Shown here in pieces: positions 8,789-17,320 of a stretch of 46,669 bases of DNA. Numbering within the stretch: the first letter of the stretch is position 1; the number at the start of each line of letters is the position of its first letter. The notes under the pieces are model-generated. The model did not search any database, had not been told where the DNA came from, and saw nothing but the letters and a program-made list of their open reading frames with translations. A program made the translations under genes and the position numbers. The stretch comes from SIG437 sp045576235 (GTDB taxonomy: Bacteria; Bacillota; Clostridia; UBA1381; UBA9506): assembly GCA_045576235.1 (NCBI GenBank), contig JAZNGA010000026.1:1-46669 (forward strand), given 5' to 3'.

Positions 8789-11518
8789 TTATTCTGCCGC
8801 ACCGCAGCATTTTTTATATTTTTTACCTGAACCACACGGGCACAAATCGTTTCTTCCCACTTTTTCTCCGCTTCTTACAGGCTTTTTCTCCTGCTCTCCA
8901 TCAAGAATCGCCTTTTGCGGAACTGCTTGCTGAACTTTCTCCACAGGCTTTCCCATTGTCACACGGAAAAGATGCTTAAGCGTTTCTTCTCTGATGTTTG
9001 CAATCATTTCCTCAAACATATTATAGCCTTCAAACTTAAACTCTATGACCGGATCTCTTTGAGCATATGCACGAAGATTAATTCCGTGACGGAGCTGGTC
9101 CATAGCATCAATGTGGTCCATCCACTTTCTGTCAACCGCCTGAAGAAGAAGAATTCTTTCAATGTCTCGCAAAGTCTTTTCGCCAAAATCAGCTTCGAGC
9201 TTATCATATTTTTTCATGCCAATTTCTGAAAATTTCTCTGTGAGCTCTTCTTTTGTTATATATTCCATATCTTCACGCGAAAGGCTTATCTCGTCTTCAG
9301 CACAGAAAACTTCTTCAAGATATTCAACCATACCGCGGATGTTCCAGTCATCGGGAATGTCTGAACCTCCCGAGAATCTGTCAACAGTTTCCGCTGAAAT
9401 GTCTCCTATCATTTTGATGATATTGTTTTTAACATTTTCTCCGTTTAAAACCTGCTGTCTCTGTCCGTAGATAACCTCTCTTTGCTGGTTCATGACATCG
9501 TCATATTGCAAAACATGCTTTCTCATCTGGAAGTGGTTCCCCTCCACTTTTTTCTGAGCATTTTCAATCGCACCTGACAGCATCTTATGCTCAATCGGCT
9601 GGTCTTCCTCTAATCCTAAAGCTCCGACAATTGTCTGCATTCTCTCCGAGCCGAAAAGGCGCATAAGGTCATCTTCTAAAGATATATAAAATCTTGATTT
9701 TCCCGGGTCTCCCTGACGACCTGCACGACCTCTTAACTGATTGTCAATTCGTCTTGACTCGTGGCGCTCTGTTCCGATGATGAAGAGTCCTCCGGCAGCT
9801 TTCACTTTTTCTGCTTCAGGCTTAATTTCTTCTTTATATTTTTCCAAAAGGGAAGCAAACTTTTCTCGTGCCTCATTTATTTCCTCGTCATCAGTTTCGC
9901 CAAAGCCTGCCCCTTCAACAATCAATTCATCAGAATAGCCGAGCTTTTTCATTTCGTGCTTTGCCATAAACTCAGCATTTCCGCCAAGCATAATGTCTGT
10001 TCCTCTTCCTGCCATGTTTGTCGCAATCGTGACCGCACCAAATTTTCCTGCCTGGGCGACAATTTCAGCTTCTTTTTCGTGGTGTTTAGCGTTTAAAACC
10101 TCGTGTTTTATTCCGTTTCGTTTGAGCATAGCTGAAAGCTGTTCTGATTTTTCAATCGTCACCGTTCCCACCAAAACAGGCTGACCTGCCTCATGGCAAG
10201 CCTTAACCTGATTCACAACTGCCTCAAATTTTCCTTTTTCTGTTTTATAGATAACATCAGGTAAATCTTCTCTTGCCAAACCCTTATTTGTCGGGATAAC
10301 AACAACATCAAGCTTATATATTTCCTGAAATTCTGTTTCTTCTGTCTGCGCCGTTCCAGTCATGCCTGAAAGCTTTTCATATAGTCTGAAATAGTTCTGG
10401 AAGGTTATTGTGGCAAGCGTTCTGCTTTCGCGCTCAACCTTAACTCCCTCTTTTGCCTCAATCGCCTGATGAAGACCATCACTATATCTTCTTCCGTGCA
10501 TAAGACGCCCTGTGAACTCATCAACTATGATAATCTGACCATCTTTTAAAACATAGTCTTTGTCTCGTTTCATAATTCCGTTAGCCCTTATGGCTTGGTT
10601 TATATGATGAGAAATGGTGAGATTTTCAGGGTCAGAAAGGTTTTCAATGTTAAAGGCTTTCTCGGCTTTTTTGACACCGTTTTTCGTGAGTGTTGCCGTG
10701 TTTGCCTTTTCGTCAACAATATAGTCTTCTGAAATTTCGTCATCAAGCTGTTTTGAATCAGCCTCTTTTATCACAAGACATTTAAGCTGCTTTGCAAACC
10801 TGTCTGCTATCTGATAAAGCTCTGTTGACTTATCGCCTGCACCTGATATAATGAGCGGCGTTCTTGCCTCATCCACCAAAATTGAGTCAACCTCATCGAC
10901 AATGGCGAACTTATGTCCACGCTGAACCATCTGCTCTTTATAAATTACCATATTGTCACGAAGATAGTCAAAGCCAAATTCGTTGTTTGTTCCATATGTT
11001 ATGTCGGCATTATATGCAGCCTTCTTCTGTTCCTGACTCACATCATGGACAACAAGGCCGACAGAAAGACCTAAAAACCTGAAAATCTTGCCCATCCATT
11101 CACTGTCACGGCGCGCCAAATAATCATTCACGGTGATAATGTGAACCCCACAGCCCGTGATTGCGTTTAAATATGCAGGAAGGGTGGAAACAAGAGTTTT
11201 ACCTTCACCTGTTTTCATTTCGGCAATTCTTCCCTGATGAAGGACAATTCCGCCTAGAATCTGAACATAAAAATGGCGCATACCAAGCACTCGCCAGGCA
11301 GTTTCCCTGACCGTTGCAAATGCTTCGGGAAGCATCTCTATCAGCTCTTCACCTTTTGCATATCTCTCTTTAAATTCGACTGTTTTTGCCTTTAATTCAT
11401 CATCTGAAAGCCTTTGAAATTCATCCTCTAAAGCCATAACTTTATCTGCCAAAGGAACAATCCTTTTAAGTTCTCTGTCACTGTAATTTCCTAAAATTTT
11501 CTCAAAGAGTTTTCTCAA
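8789..11518 (-). CDS. secA: Preprotein translocase ATPase subunit SecA
   Basis: 909 residues. This is the motor ATPase that pushes unfolded secretory proteins through SecYEG. Seen in order: the N-terminal LADKVMALEDEFQRLSDDEL segment, Walker A (MKTGEGKTLV), the Walker B/DEAD-type box (VDEVDSILVDEARTP), the preprotein-crosslinking region, the second nucleotide-binding fold with GTERHESRRIDNQLRGRAGR and RQGDPG, and a C-terminal SEC-C zinc motif (CPCGSGKKYKKCC). The length suits the canonical protein rather than an accessory SecA2. It is the first gene of a secA-prfB transcript with a ~215-nt structured leader. Confidence 0.97.
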   Translation of the reverse strand: MRKLFEKILGNYSDRELKRIVPLADKVMALEDEFQRLSDDELKAKTVEFKERYAKGEELIEMLPEAFATVRETAWRVLGMRHFYVQILGGIVLHQGRIAEMKTGEGKTLVSTLPAYLNAITGCGVHIITVNDYLARRDSEWMGKIFRFLGLSVGLVVHDVSQEQKKAAYNADITYGTNNEFGFDYLRDNMVIYKEQMVQRGHKFAIVDEVDSILVDEARTPLIISGAGDKSTELYQIADRFAKQLKCLVIKEADSKQLDDEISEDYIVDEKANTATLTKNGVKKAEKAFNIENLSDPENLTISHHINQAIRANGIMKRDKDYVLKDGQIIIVDEFTGRLMHGRRYSDGLHQAIEAKEGVKVERESRTLATITFQNYFRLYEKLSGMTGTAQTEETEFQEIYKLDVVVIPTNKGLAREDLPDVIYKTEKGKFEAVVNQVKACHEAGQPVLVGTVTIEKSEQLSAMLKRNGIKHEVLNAKHHEKEAEIVAQAGKFGAVTIATNMAGRGTDIMLGGNAEFMAKHEMKKLGYSDELIVEGAGFGETDDEEINEAREKFASLLEKYKEEIKPEAEKVKAAGGLFIIGTERHESRRIDNQLRGRAGRQGDPGKSRFYISLEDDLMRLFGSERMQTIVGALGLEEDQPIEHKMLSGAIENAQKKVEGNHFQMRKHVLQYDDVMNQQREVIYGQRQQVLNGENVKNNIIKMIGDISAETVDRFSGGSDIPDDWNIRGMVEYLEEVFCAEDEISLSREDMEYITKEELTEKFSEIGMKKYDKLEADFGEKTLRDIERILLLQAVDRKWMDHIDAMDQLRHGINLRAYAQRDPVIEFKFEGYNMFEEMIANIREETLKHLFRVTMGKPVEKVQQAVPQKAILDGEQEKKPVRSGEKVGRNDLCPCGSGKKYKKCCGAAE

Positions 11519-11598
11519 TTCTTTTCACCTCAATTAATATATTCCCCCAAAAAAATAAAATAACTTTAGTTATTGTAGAATGCGTAAACAATTAGATG

Positions 11599-11697
11599 TT
11601 ACAAAATCATTTTACCAGGAGTAAAAATGCTTGCTTGCAAGGACGTTTTTGCGACGCCGTCAATTGATGTAGCGGTCGAAAGACCGCAGAAAGTCAT
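11599..11697 (-). other. Short open reading frame and hairpins in the secA leader
   Basis: The secA leader contains a 32-codon frame (ATG at 11697, TAA at 11599) beginning MTFCGLSTATSIDG and ending FTPGKMIL. No clear Shine-Dalgarno precedes it, so translation is doubtful. The leader also folds well: GAATTTTG/CAAAATTC just after the presumed transcription start, then GCGGTC-TTTC-GACCGC inside the short frame, and a small stem near 11560. It could be a regulatory leader in the style of SecM or MifM, a structured RNA, or a dispersed repeat captured as leader. Confidence 0.35.
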
Positions 11698-11740
11698 AAG
11701 AATTTCAAGAATTTTGTAAAACAAAATTCTGTATGCATCA

Positions 11741-11769
11741 ATTATAACATATTTTCCATATAAAAGCAA
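11741..11769 (-). promoter_or_regulatory. Promoter of secA-prfB
   Basis: Minus strand: -35 TTGCTT (11769-11764), 17-bp spacer, perfect -10 TATAAT (11746-11741). It is placed ~215 bp upstream of the secA start and would produce the structured leader described at 11599-11697. Confidence 0.65.
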
Positions 11770-11809
11770 AGTTTATTTGCCTTTGTTAATAATTTATTTG
11801 CTAAAATCC

Positions 11810-11838
11810 TTGATTTTATATGAAAATTAAGGTAAAAT
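11810..11838 (+). promoter_or_regulatory. Promoter of gltX
   Basis: -35 TTGATT (11810-11815), 17-bp spacer, -10 TAAAAT (11833-11838), about 37 bp before the start codon. The leader is too short for a T-box. The rest of the 356-bp divergent gap (11519-11874) holds the secA promoter and leader and nothing else I can identify. Confidence 0.6.
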
Positions 11839-11874
11839 GTTTTAAGAACATACGAAATATGAGAGGAGAACGGC

Positions 11875-13326
11875 ATGAGCAAAATCAGAACACGCTTTGC
11901 ACCAAGCCCCACAGGCTATATGCATATAGGAAATCTCCGCACCGCTCTTTACGCTTACCTTTTAGCCAAGCACGATGACGGCGATTTCATTTTAAGAATT
12001 GAAGACACAGACCAAGAGCGCTATGTTGAAGGCGCAACAGATTTAATCTACAGAACAATAAAGGACACGGGACTCATTCACGACGAAGGACCGGACATAG
12101 GTGGCGCTTTCGGACCATATATTCAGAGTGAAAGACGCGGCATCTACGCAGAATATGCAAAAAAACTCGTTGAACTCGGCGGAGCATATTATTGCTTTTG
12201 TGATAAAGAGCGTTTAGACGATTTGCGCGAACGCCAGCAAGCAGAAAACATCACTCCTAAATATGACGGTCACTGCTCTAAATTGCCGAAAGAGGAAGTG
12301 GAAAAACTTCTTGCTGAAGGTGTGCCTTATGTTATCCGTCAAAAGATTCCGCAAAGCGGGACAACAACCTTCCATGATGAAATTTATGGTGAAATCACAG
12401 TTGATAACACAACCTTAGATGATAATGTTCTCTTAAAGTCTGATGGACTTCCAACATATAATTTTGCCAATGTAATTGACGACCATCTTATGAACATCAC
12501 TCATGTTATCAGAGGAAGTGAATATTTATCATCAACACCTAAATATAATCTTCTCTATGAAGCTTTCGGCTGGGAAATCCCAACATATATTCATGTTTCC
12601 CCCGTTATGCGCGACGCTCACAAAAAGCTTTCAAAACGCGAAGGTGATGCATCTTATGAAGACTTTATCAACAAAGGCTATTTAAAAGAAGCAATCGTTA
12701 ACTACATTGCACTTTTAGGCTGGAGCCCCGGTGGCGAGCAGGAAATCTTCACGATGGACGAGCTTTGCAAAGCTTTTTCGCTTGAAGGCATAAGCAAATC
12801 TCCCGCTATTTTTGATGTTCAGAAGCTCAACTGGCTCAATGGTGAATATATCAAAAAGCTTTCAGAAGACGAATTTCACGAAATGGCTCTTCCGTGGTAC
12901 GACAAAGCTTTAACAAATAAAAACATTGACCTAAAAAAAGTGAGCGCTCTTTTGCAGTCAAGATGTGACAAGCTTTCAGACATTCCAGAGCACATTGACT
13001 TTTTAGAAAAACTTCCTGAATATCTTCCCGAGCTCTATTGTCATAAGAAAATGAAGACTAACGAGGAAAATTCGCTCGCAAGCTTAAAGGAAATTCTTCC
13101 CGTTTTAGAATCACTTGATGACTGGAGCTTCGACTCAATCCACAATGCTCTCTTTTCATTGATTGAAAAGCTTGAGGTCAAGAACGGAATCATTCTCTGG
13201 CCGCTAAGAGTTGCTGTTTCAGGCAAGCCCTCCACCCCTGGTGGTGGCGTTGAGCTTGCTGATATCTTAGGCAAGGATGAAACTATTTTGAGAATCAAAA
13301 AAGGTATTGAGCTTTTAACCAAATAA
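11875..13326 (+). CDS. gltX: Glutamyl-tRNA synthetase
   Basis: 483 residues, normal for the class I enzyme that charges tRNA-Glu. In bacteria lacking GlnRS it also mischarges tRNA-Gln for later amidation. Signature motifs are APSPTGYMHIGNLRTALY (HIGH-type ATP site) and KLSKREGDASYEDF (KMSKS-type loop). The C-terminal anticodon-binding region ends with WPLRVAVSGKPSTPGG, typical for GluRS. The start ATG follows GAGAGGAGA. The gene is monocistronic: own promoter upstream and a hairpin terminator 8 bp after the stop. Confidence 0.96.
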   Translation: MSKIRTRFAPSPTGYMHIGNLRTALYAYLLAKHDDGDFILRIEDTDQERYVEGATDLIYRTIKDTGLIHDEGPDIGGAFGPYIQSERRGIYAEYAKKLVELGGAYYCFCDKERLDDLRERQQAENITPKYDGHCSKLPKEEVEKLLAEGVPYVIRQKIPQSGTTTFHDEIYGEITVDNTTLDDNVLLKSDGLPTYNFANVIDDHLMNITHVIRGSEYLSSTPKYNLLYEAFGWEIPTYIHVSPVMRDAHKKLSKREGDASYEDFINKGYLKEAIVNYIALLGWSPGGEQEIFTMDELCKAFSLEGISKSPAIFDVQKLNWLNGEYIKKLSEDEFHEMALPWYDKALTNKNIDLKKVSALLQSRCDKLSDIPEHIDFLEKLPEYLPELYCHKKMKTNEENSLASLKEILPVLESLDDWSFDSIHNALFSLIEKLEVKNGIILWPLRVAVSGKPSTPGGGVELADILGKDETILRIKKGIELLTK

Positions 13327-13334
13327 ATTTATAG

Positions 13335-13371
13335 GCTGTAGCAAAATATTTAATTTTGCTGCAGCTTTTTT
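13335..13371 (+). terminator. gltX terminator, member of the GGCTGTAGCAAAAT hairpin family
   Basis: A 13-bp stem (13335-13347 with 13353-13365, one G-U pair), 5-nt loop and T6. The stem arm GCTGTAGCAAAAT is nearly the same as in the terminators at 34222 and 36650. Confidence 0.85.
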
Positions 13372-13432
13372 ATTCACTTATAGAGTTTTTCTGAATATTA
13401 TAATATTAAAGTTTTATTTGGGGAGGCTTTAT

Positions 13433-15568
13433 ATGGGGCTCACAAACAGCTCTGTTGCACACAAAGCAACAGAAGCTCTTAAAATAAAAAAACATCCAGG
13501 TGAAAAGATAGTCGCTTTAGCAGGCAATCCCAATGTCGGTAAAAGCACGGTTTTTAATGCTCTTACAGGCATGAAACAACACACGGGCAACTGGCCCGGA
13601 AAAACTGTGGCATCTGCAAGCGGCAGCTTCAACACAGAAAACAGTTCAAATGTTTTAGTTGACCTACCCGGTACATATTCTCTTTTATCACATTCAGAAG
13701 AGGAAGAAATCGCAAGAGACTTTTTATGCTTTTCGCCGCCTGATTTGACAATCGTTGTCTGTGATGCAACATGCCTGGAGCGAAATTTAAATCTCGTCCT
13801 TCAGATTATGGAGATTTGCGATAATGTTATTGTTTGTATAAATATGATGGATGAAGCAAAACGAAAAAAAATTCATCTTGACTTAAATGCAATAGAAAAA
13901 AGGCTTGGTGTCCCCGTTTTAGGAATTTGCGCCCACAAAAAGAAAAGTCTGACAGCATTATTAAGCTGCATCGAAAAGACTTTAACAGAAAAAAACTACA
14001 AAACCTCAAAAAAAATCGAATATGGTGAAAAGATAGAAGAAGCAATCTCCATGCTTTCGCCTTTAATCACAAAAAAAACAGGTAGCGCTGGCATCAGCCG
14101 TTGGCTCAGTCTGAGGCTTCTTGAGAGCAATAAAGATATTTCTCAAAAAATCGTCTCAGTCTTTGGAGAAAGTTTTTTTGACGACAAGCTTGTTGTTGCT
14201 TTAGAAAACGCAAAAAATTTTCTTGAGAAAAACGGCATTTTTGAAAATGAACTAAAGGACATTTTCGTTTCAGCTTTCATAAAGAAAGCAGAAGAAATCT
14301 GCAAAAATGCTGTTGAATATGAAAGCAAGGGATATAATTCTTTCGACAGAAAAGCAGACAAAATTTTAACCGGCAAATTCACCGCATATCCTATTATGGT
14401 GCTTTTTCTTATGCTTATATTCTGGATAACAATCACCGGAGCAAACTATCCGTCAGAAATTTTATCTGACCTTTTTTCAAAAGCCGAGACAGTTTTTAAC
14501 GATTTCCTTTTAAGGATAGGCGCTCCCCACTTTCTCAGACTATGCCTTATAGAAGGAGTGTGGCGCGTGCTTTCGTGGGTAATCTCTGTGATGCTGCCAC
14601 CGATGGCAATTTTTTTCCCGCTATTCACCCTTTTAGAAGATGTGGGATATCTGCCGAGGATTGCCTATAACCTTGATAATCCCTTCAGGTGTTGCAATGC
14701 GTGTGGAAAACAGGCTCTGACTATGTGCATGGGCTTTGGCTGTAATGCTGCAGGAGTTGTCGGCTGTCGCATTATCGACTCAAAACGCGAACGCCTGCTC
14801 GCAATTTTAACAAACAACTTCGTTCCCTGCAATGGTCGCTTTCCGACATTAATTGCACTTATTACGATGTTCTTTGTCGGAACGGCAGAAGGCGTTGTCT
14901 CATCTGCAATCTCTGCTCTGTTGTTAACTTTAATAATAGTGATAGGCATTTTTTCAACATTTATTGCCACATGGATTTTGTCTAAAACCTTTTTAAAGGG
15001 TGAGCCTTCCTCATTTGCACTGGAATTGCCACCCTATAGAAAGCCGCAGATTGTTAAGGTCTTAATTCGTTCAATTTTTGACAGAACCCTTTTCGTTTTA
15101 GGACGCGCCGTCGCCGGCGCCATTCCCGCAGGACTCATAATCTGGGTTATGGCAAATGTGACTATCCGCGATGTTACGCTTTTAAATCACGCATCATCAT
15201 TTTTAAACCCATTTGCTGAAATCATAGGGCTTGACGGTGTTATTCTATTTTCGTTCATATTAGGACTTCCCGCAAATGAAATAGTTCTCCCAATCGCACT
15301 GATGGCATATATGGCTGAAGGTTCGATTGCTGAAATTCCAAATCTTATGCTTTTGAAGAAGATTCTGATTGAAAATGGATGGACTGTGTTAACAGCTGTT
15401 AACACAATGTTGTTTTCTCTTATGCACTGGCCATGTTCCACAACCATTCTTACCATAAAAAAAGAAACCGGTAGCATGAAATGGACCTTATTTTCAGTTA
15501 TTCTTCCAACTCTTTTTGGAATTTTGCTATGTGCTTTAACCACATTGATATATAATATGATTCTATAA
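13433..15568 (+). CDS. feoB: Ferrous iron transporter B
   Basis: About 711 residues. The N-terminal G domain shows G1 GNPNVGKST, the HTGNWPGKTV switch region, G3 DLPGTYSL and G4 NMMDE. It is followed by a helical spacer and a membrane domain with two gate repeats; CNACGKQALTMCMGFGCNAAGV and FVPCNGRFPTL are recognisable. FeoB imports Fe2+ and is typical of anaerobes. No feoA lies beside it, which is unusual but not rare. The start is the ATG at 13433 behind GGGGAGG; an upstream in-frame TTG at 13418 has no better site. A possible -10 (TATAAT, 13399-13404) lies upstream without a good -35. No Fur box was recognised. Confidence 0.93.
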   Translation: MGLTNSSVAHKATEALKIKKHPGEKIVALAGNPNVGKSTVFNALTGMKQHTGNWPGKTVASASGSFNTENSSNVLVDLPGTYSLLSHSEEEEIARDFLCFSPPDLTIVVCDATCLERNLNLVLQIMEICDNVIVCINMMDEAKRKKIHLDLNAIEKRLGVPVLGICAHKKKSLTALLSCIEKTLTEKNYKTSKKIEYGEKIEEAISMLSPLITKKTGSAGISRWLSLRLLESNKDISQKIVSVFGESFFDDKLVVALENAKNFLEKNGIFENELKDIFVSAFIKKAEEICKNAVEYESKGYNSFDRKADKILTGKFTAYPIMVLFLMLIFWITITGANYPSEILSDLFSKAETVFNDFLLRIGAPHFLRLCLIEGVWRVLSWVISVMLPPMAIFFPLFTLLEDVGYLPRIAYNLDNPFRCCNACGKQALTMCMGFGCNAAGVVGCRIIDSKRERLLAILTNNFVPCNGRFPTLIALITMFFVGTAEGVVSSAISALLLTLIIVIGIFSTFIATWILSKTFLKGEPSSFALELPPYRKPQIVKVLIRSIFDRTLFVLGRAVAGAIPAGLIIWVMANVTIRDVTLLNHASSFLNPFAEIIGLDGVILFSFILGLPANEIVLPIALMAYMAEGSIAEIPNLMLLKKILIENGWTVLTAVNTMLFSLMHWPCSTTILTIKKETGSMKWTLFSVILPTLFGILLCALTTLIYNMIL

Positions 15569-15572
15569 ATAA

Positions 15573-15615
15573 AAAAAAGGATTAGTCTCCAACGAAAATG
15601 AACTAATCCTTTTTT
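15573..15615. terminator. Bidirectional terminator between convergent feoB and PLP-lyase genes
   Basis: A 14-bp inverted repeat, AAAAAAGGATTAGT with ACTAATCCTTTTTT, separated by a 15-nt loop (15587-15601). It has T-runs in both directions and sits exactly between the two converging stop codons. Confidence 0.88.
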
Positions 15616-15619
15616 ATTT

Positions 15620-16897
15620 TCATTTATCCAAAATATCACTCACTGCGCACAAAACAGCAATTTTTCCGCTCTCATAAGTGAGTCCGCCCTGCATATATGC
15701 AATAAAAGGCTCTTTTATCGGGGCATCTGCTGAAATCTCTATGCTCGCACCTGACACAAAAGCCCCAGCCGCCATTATAACCTGCTCGTTATAACCCGGC
15801 ATATCCCAGGGAACAGGGGTCACAAATGAATCAATCGGCGCCCCCCGCTGAATTCCGGCACAGAAGGCACAAAGCCTTTCTTTATCAAAAAGCTTCACCG
15901 CCTGAATTATGTCGTGTCTTGATTCCTGCGAGCCCGGGCACACAGGATAGCCTGCAAGCTCAAGCATTCGTGCAGCTAAAATTGAAGTCTTAACGCTTTG
16001 TGCAACCGTGTGCGGAGCCATAAAAAAGCCCTGATACATACCTCTGTTCATGCCGAGCGTTGCACCAACCTCGCCTCCAATTCCCGGAGCTGTTAAGCTA
16101 TATGATATTTTTTCTATTGCATCCTTTTTGCCTGCAACATAACCTCCAGAAAGGCTAAGTCCACCGCCTGGATTTTTAATGAGCGAGCCCGCTACAACAT
16201 CTGCTCCCACATGCGTAGGCTCAATTTTTTCAACAAACTCACCATAGCAATTATCAACCATGCAGATAACTTCAGGATTTTTCTCTTTAACGCAAGCAAT
16301 GATTTCGGCAATGTCTGAAACAGACAATGACTTTCTCCAGGCATAGCCTTTAGAGCGCTGAATTGCAACAAGCTTAACATCATCTGTCACTTCTTTTGCA
16401 ATTTCATCAAGGTCGGCAGAGCCATCGGGCAAGAGGTCAACCTGACGATAATTAACGCCCCAGTCTTTTAAAGAGCCGCTCGCATTTCCACGGATTCCGA
16501 TTACCTCTTCTAAAGTGTCATAAGGTTTTCCCGTCACTGCCAAAAGAGTGTCGCCCGGTCTTAAAAGTCCGAAAAAGCAAGCTGAAAGAGCGTGCGTTCC
16601 TGAAACTATATTATGTCGCACCAGCGCACTTTCTGCACCGAAAACTTCGGCATATATTCTGTCAAGCGCATCGCGCCCAACATCATCATAGCCATAGCCC
16701 GTTGTTGAGCCGAGATGCATTTCACTTACGCCCTCACGCTTAAAAGCTGAAAGCACGCGCAAAGTGTTAGCCGATGCAATTTCATCAATTTCTTCAAATC
16801 TGTCTTTAATGTCATTTTCTGCCTGTTGCATAAGGCAAATAGCTGAGTCTTTTATGTTATATTCGCTTTTGAGTAAATCAGAGTTCATATACATCAT
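15620..16897 (-). CDS. PLP-dependent methionine gamma-lyase family protein (YnbB / aluminium-resistance type)
   Basis: 425 residues of the fold-type I PLP enzyme family that contains Bacillus YnbB. Visible are the cofactor-binding region VSGTHALSACFFGLL, the MVDNCYGEF aspartate segment, and the PLP-lysine site GSLIKNPGGGLSLSGGY. These proteins are annotated as methionine gamma-lyase-like or aluminium-resistance proteins, and the real substrate is uncertain. The first codons overlap the end of the ACT-domain gene by 20 bp. An alternative start three codons later (ATG at 16888) is equally possible. It is the last gene of the iorA-iorB-paaK-ACT transcript, an unusual partner for that operon, and ends at a bidirectional terminator. 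Confidence 0.85.
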   Translation of the reverse strand: MMYMNSDLLKSEYNIKDSAICLMQQAENDIKDRFEEIDEIASANTLRVLSAFKREGVSEMHLGSTTGYGYDDVGRDALDRIYAEVFGAESALVRHNIVSGTHALSACFFGLLRPGDTLLAVTGKPYDTLEEVIGIRGNASGSLKDWGVNYRQVDLLPDGSADLDEIAKEVTDDVKLVAIQRSKGYAWRKSLSVSDIAEIIACVKEKNPEVICMVDNCYGEFVEKIEPTHVGADVVAGSLIKNPGGGLSLSGGYVAGKKDAIEKISYSLTAPGIGGEVGATLGMNRGMYQGFFMAPHTVAQSVKTSILAARMLELAGYPVCPGSQESRHDIIQAVKLFDKERLCAFCAGIQRGAPIDSFVTPVPWDMPGYNEQVIMAAGAFVSGASIEISADAPIKEPFIAYMQGGLTYESGKIAVLCAVSDILDK

Positions 16898-17309
16898 CCG
16901 AGGATAAAACCTTTACGCCTCCTGCCTGAAGTGAGATGAGTGCCGCCTGAGGATTATCTGTTTTAACAATTACATAAGCTTCCGAGTCCGAGCGGCAAAC
17001 AAAAGCATACATATATTCAACCGTCACATCAGCATCACGCAAAACTGTTAAAGCGTTGTGAAGTCCTGATGGCTTGTCATTTATTGCAATCGCAATAACA
17101 TCAGTCGATTTGACAGCAATATCATTATCCTTTAAAACTGCCACAGCCGTGTAAGGGTCTTGAACTATCAATCTCAAAATGCCGAAATCTGTTGTGTCTG
17201 CGATTGAAAGTGCACGGATGTTTATTCCATTTTTAGCTAAAATATCAGTAACCTTTGAAAGAGCACCTTTTGTGTTTTCTACAAAAACGGAAATTTGTTT
17301 AACAAACAT
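16878..17309 (-). CDS. Tandem ACT-domain amino-acid-binding protein
   Basis: 143 residues forming two ACT domains (about 1-68 and 70-143). The first starts KQISVFVENTKGALSKVTDILAK with the usual ligand-binding glycine turn. Small stand-alone ACT pairs of this type are commonly linked to phenylacetate-CoA ligase and indolepyruvate oxidoreductase genes and probably sense an aromatic or branched amino acid. There is a strong ribosome site (AGGAGG). It lies 11 bp after paaK and overlaps the next gene by 20 bp, so expression is coupled. Confidence 0.85.
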   Translation of the reverse strand: MFVKQISVFVENTKGALSKVTDILAKNGINIRALSIADTTDFGILRLIVQDPYTAVAVLKDNDIAVKSTDVIAIAINDKPSGLHNALTVLRDADVTVEYMYAFVCRSDSEAYVIVKTDNPQAALISLQAGGVKVLSSDDVYEL

Positions 17310-17320
17310 AGCTTTTCCTC

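Noticed and set aside
11575..11735. tRNA-like or known riboswitch in the secA-gltX gap
   Set aside because: The hairpins do not form a cloverleaf or any riboswitch core that I recognise.
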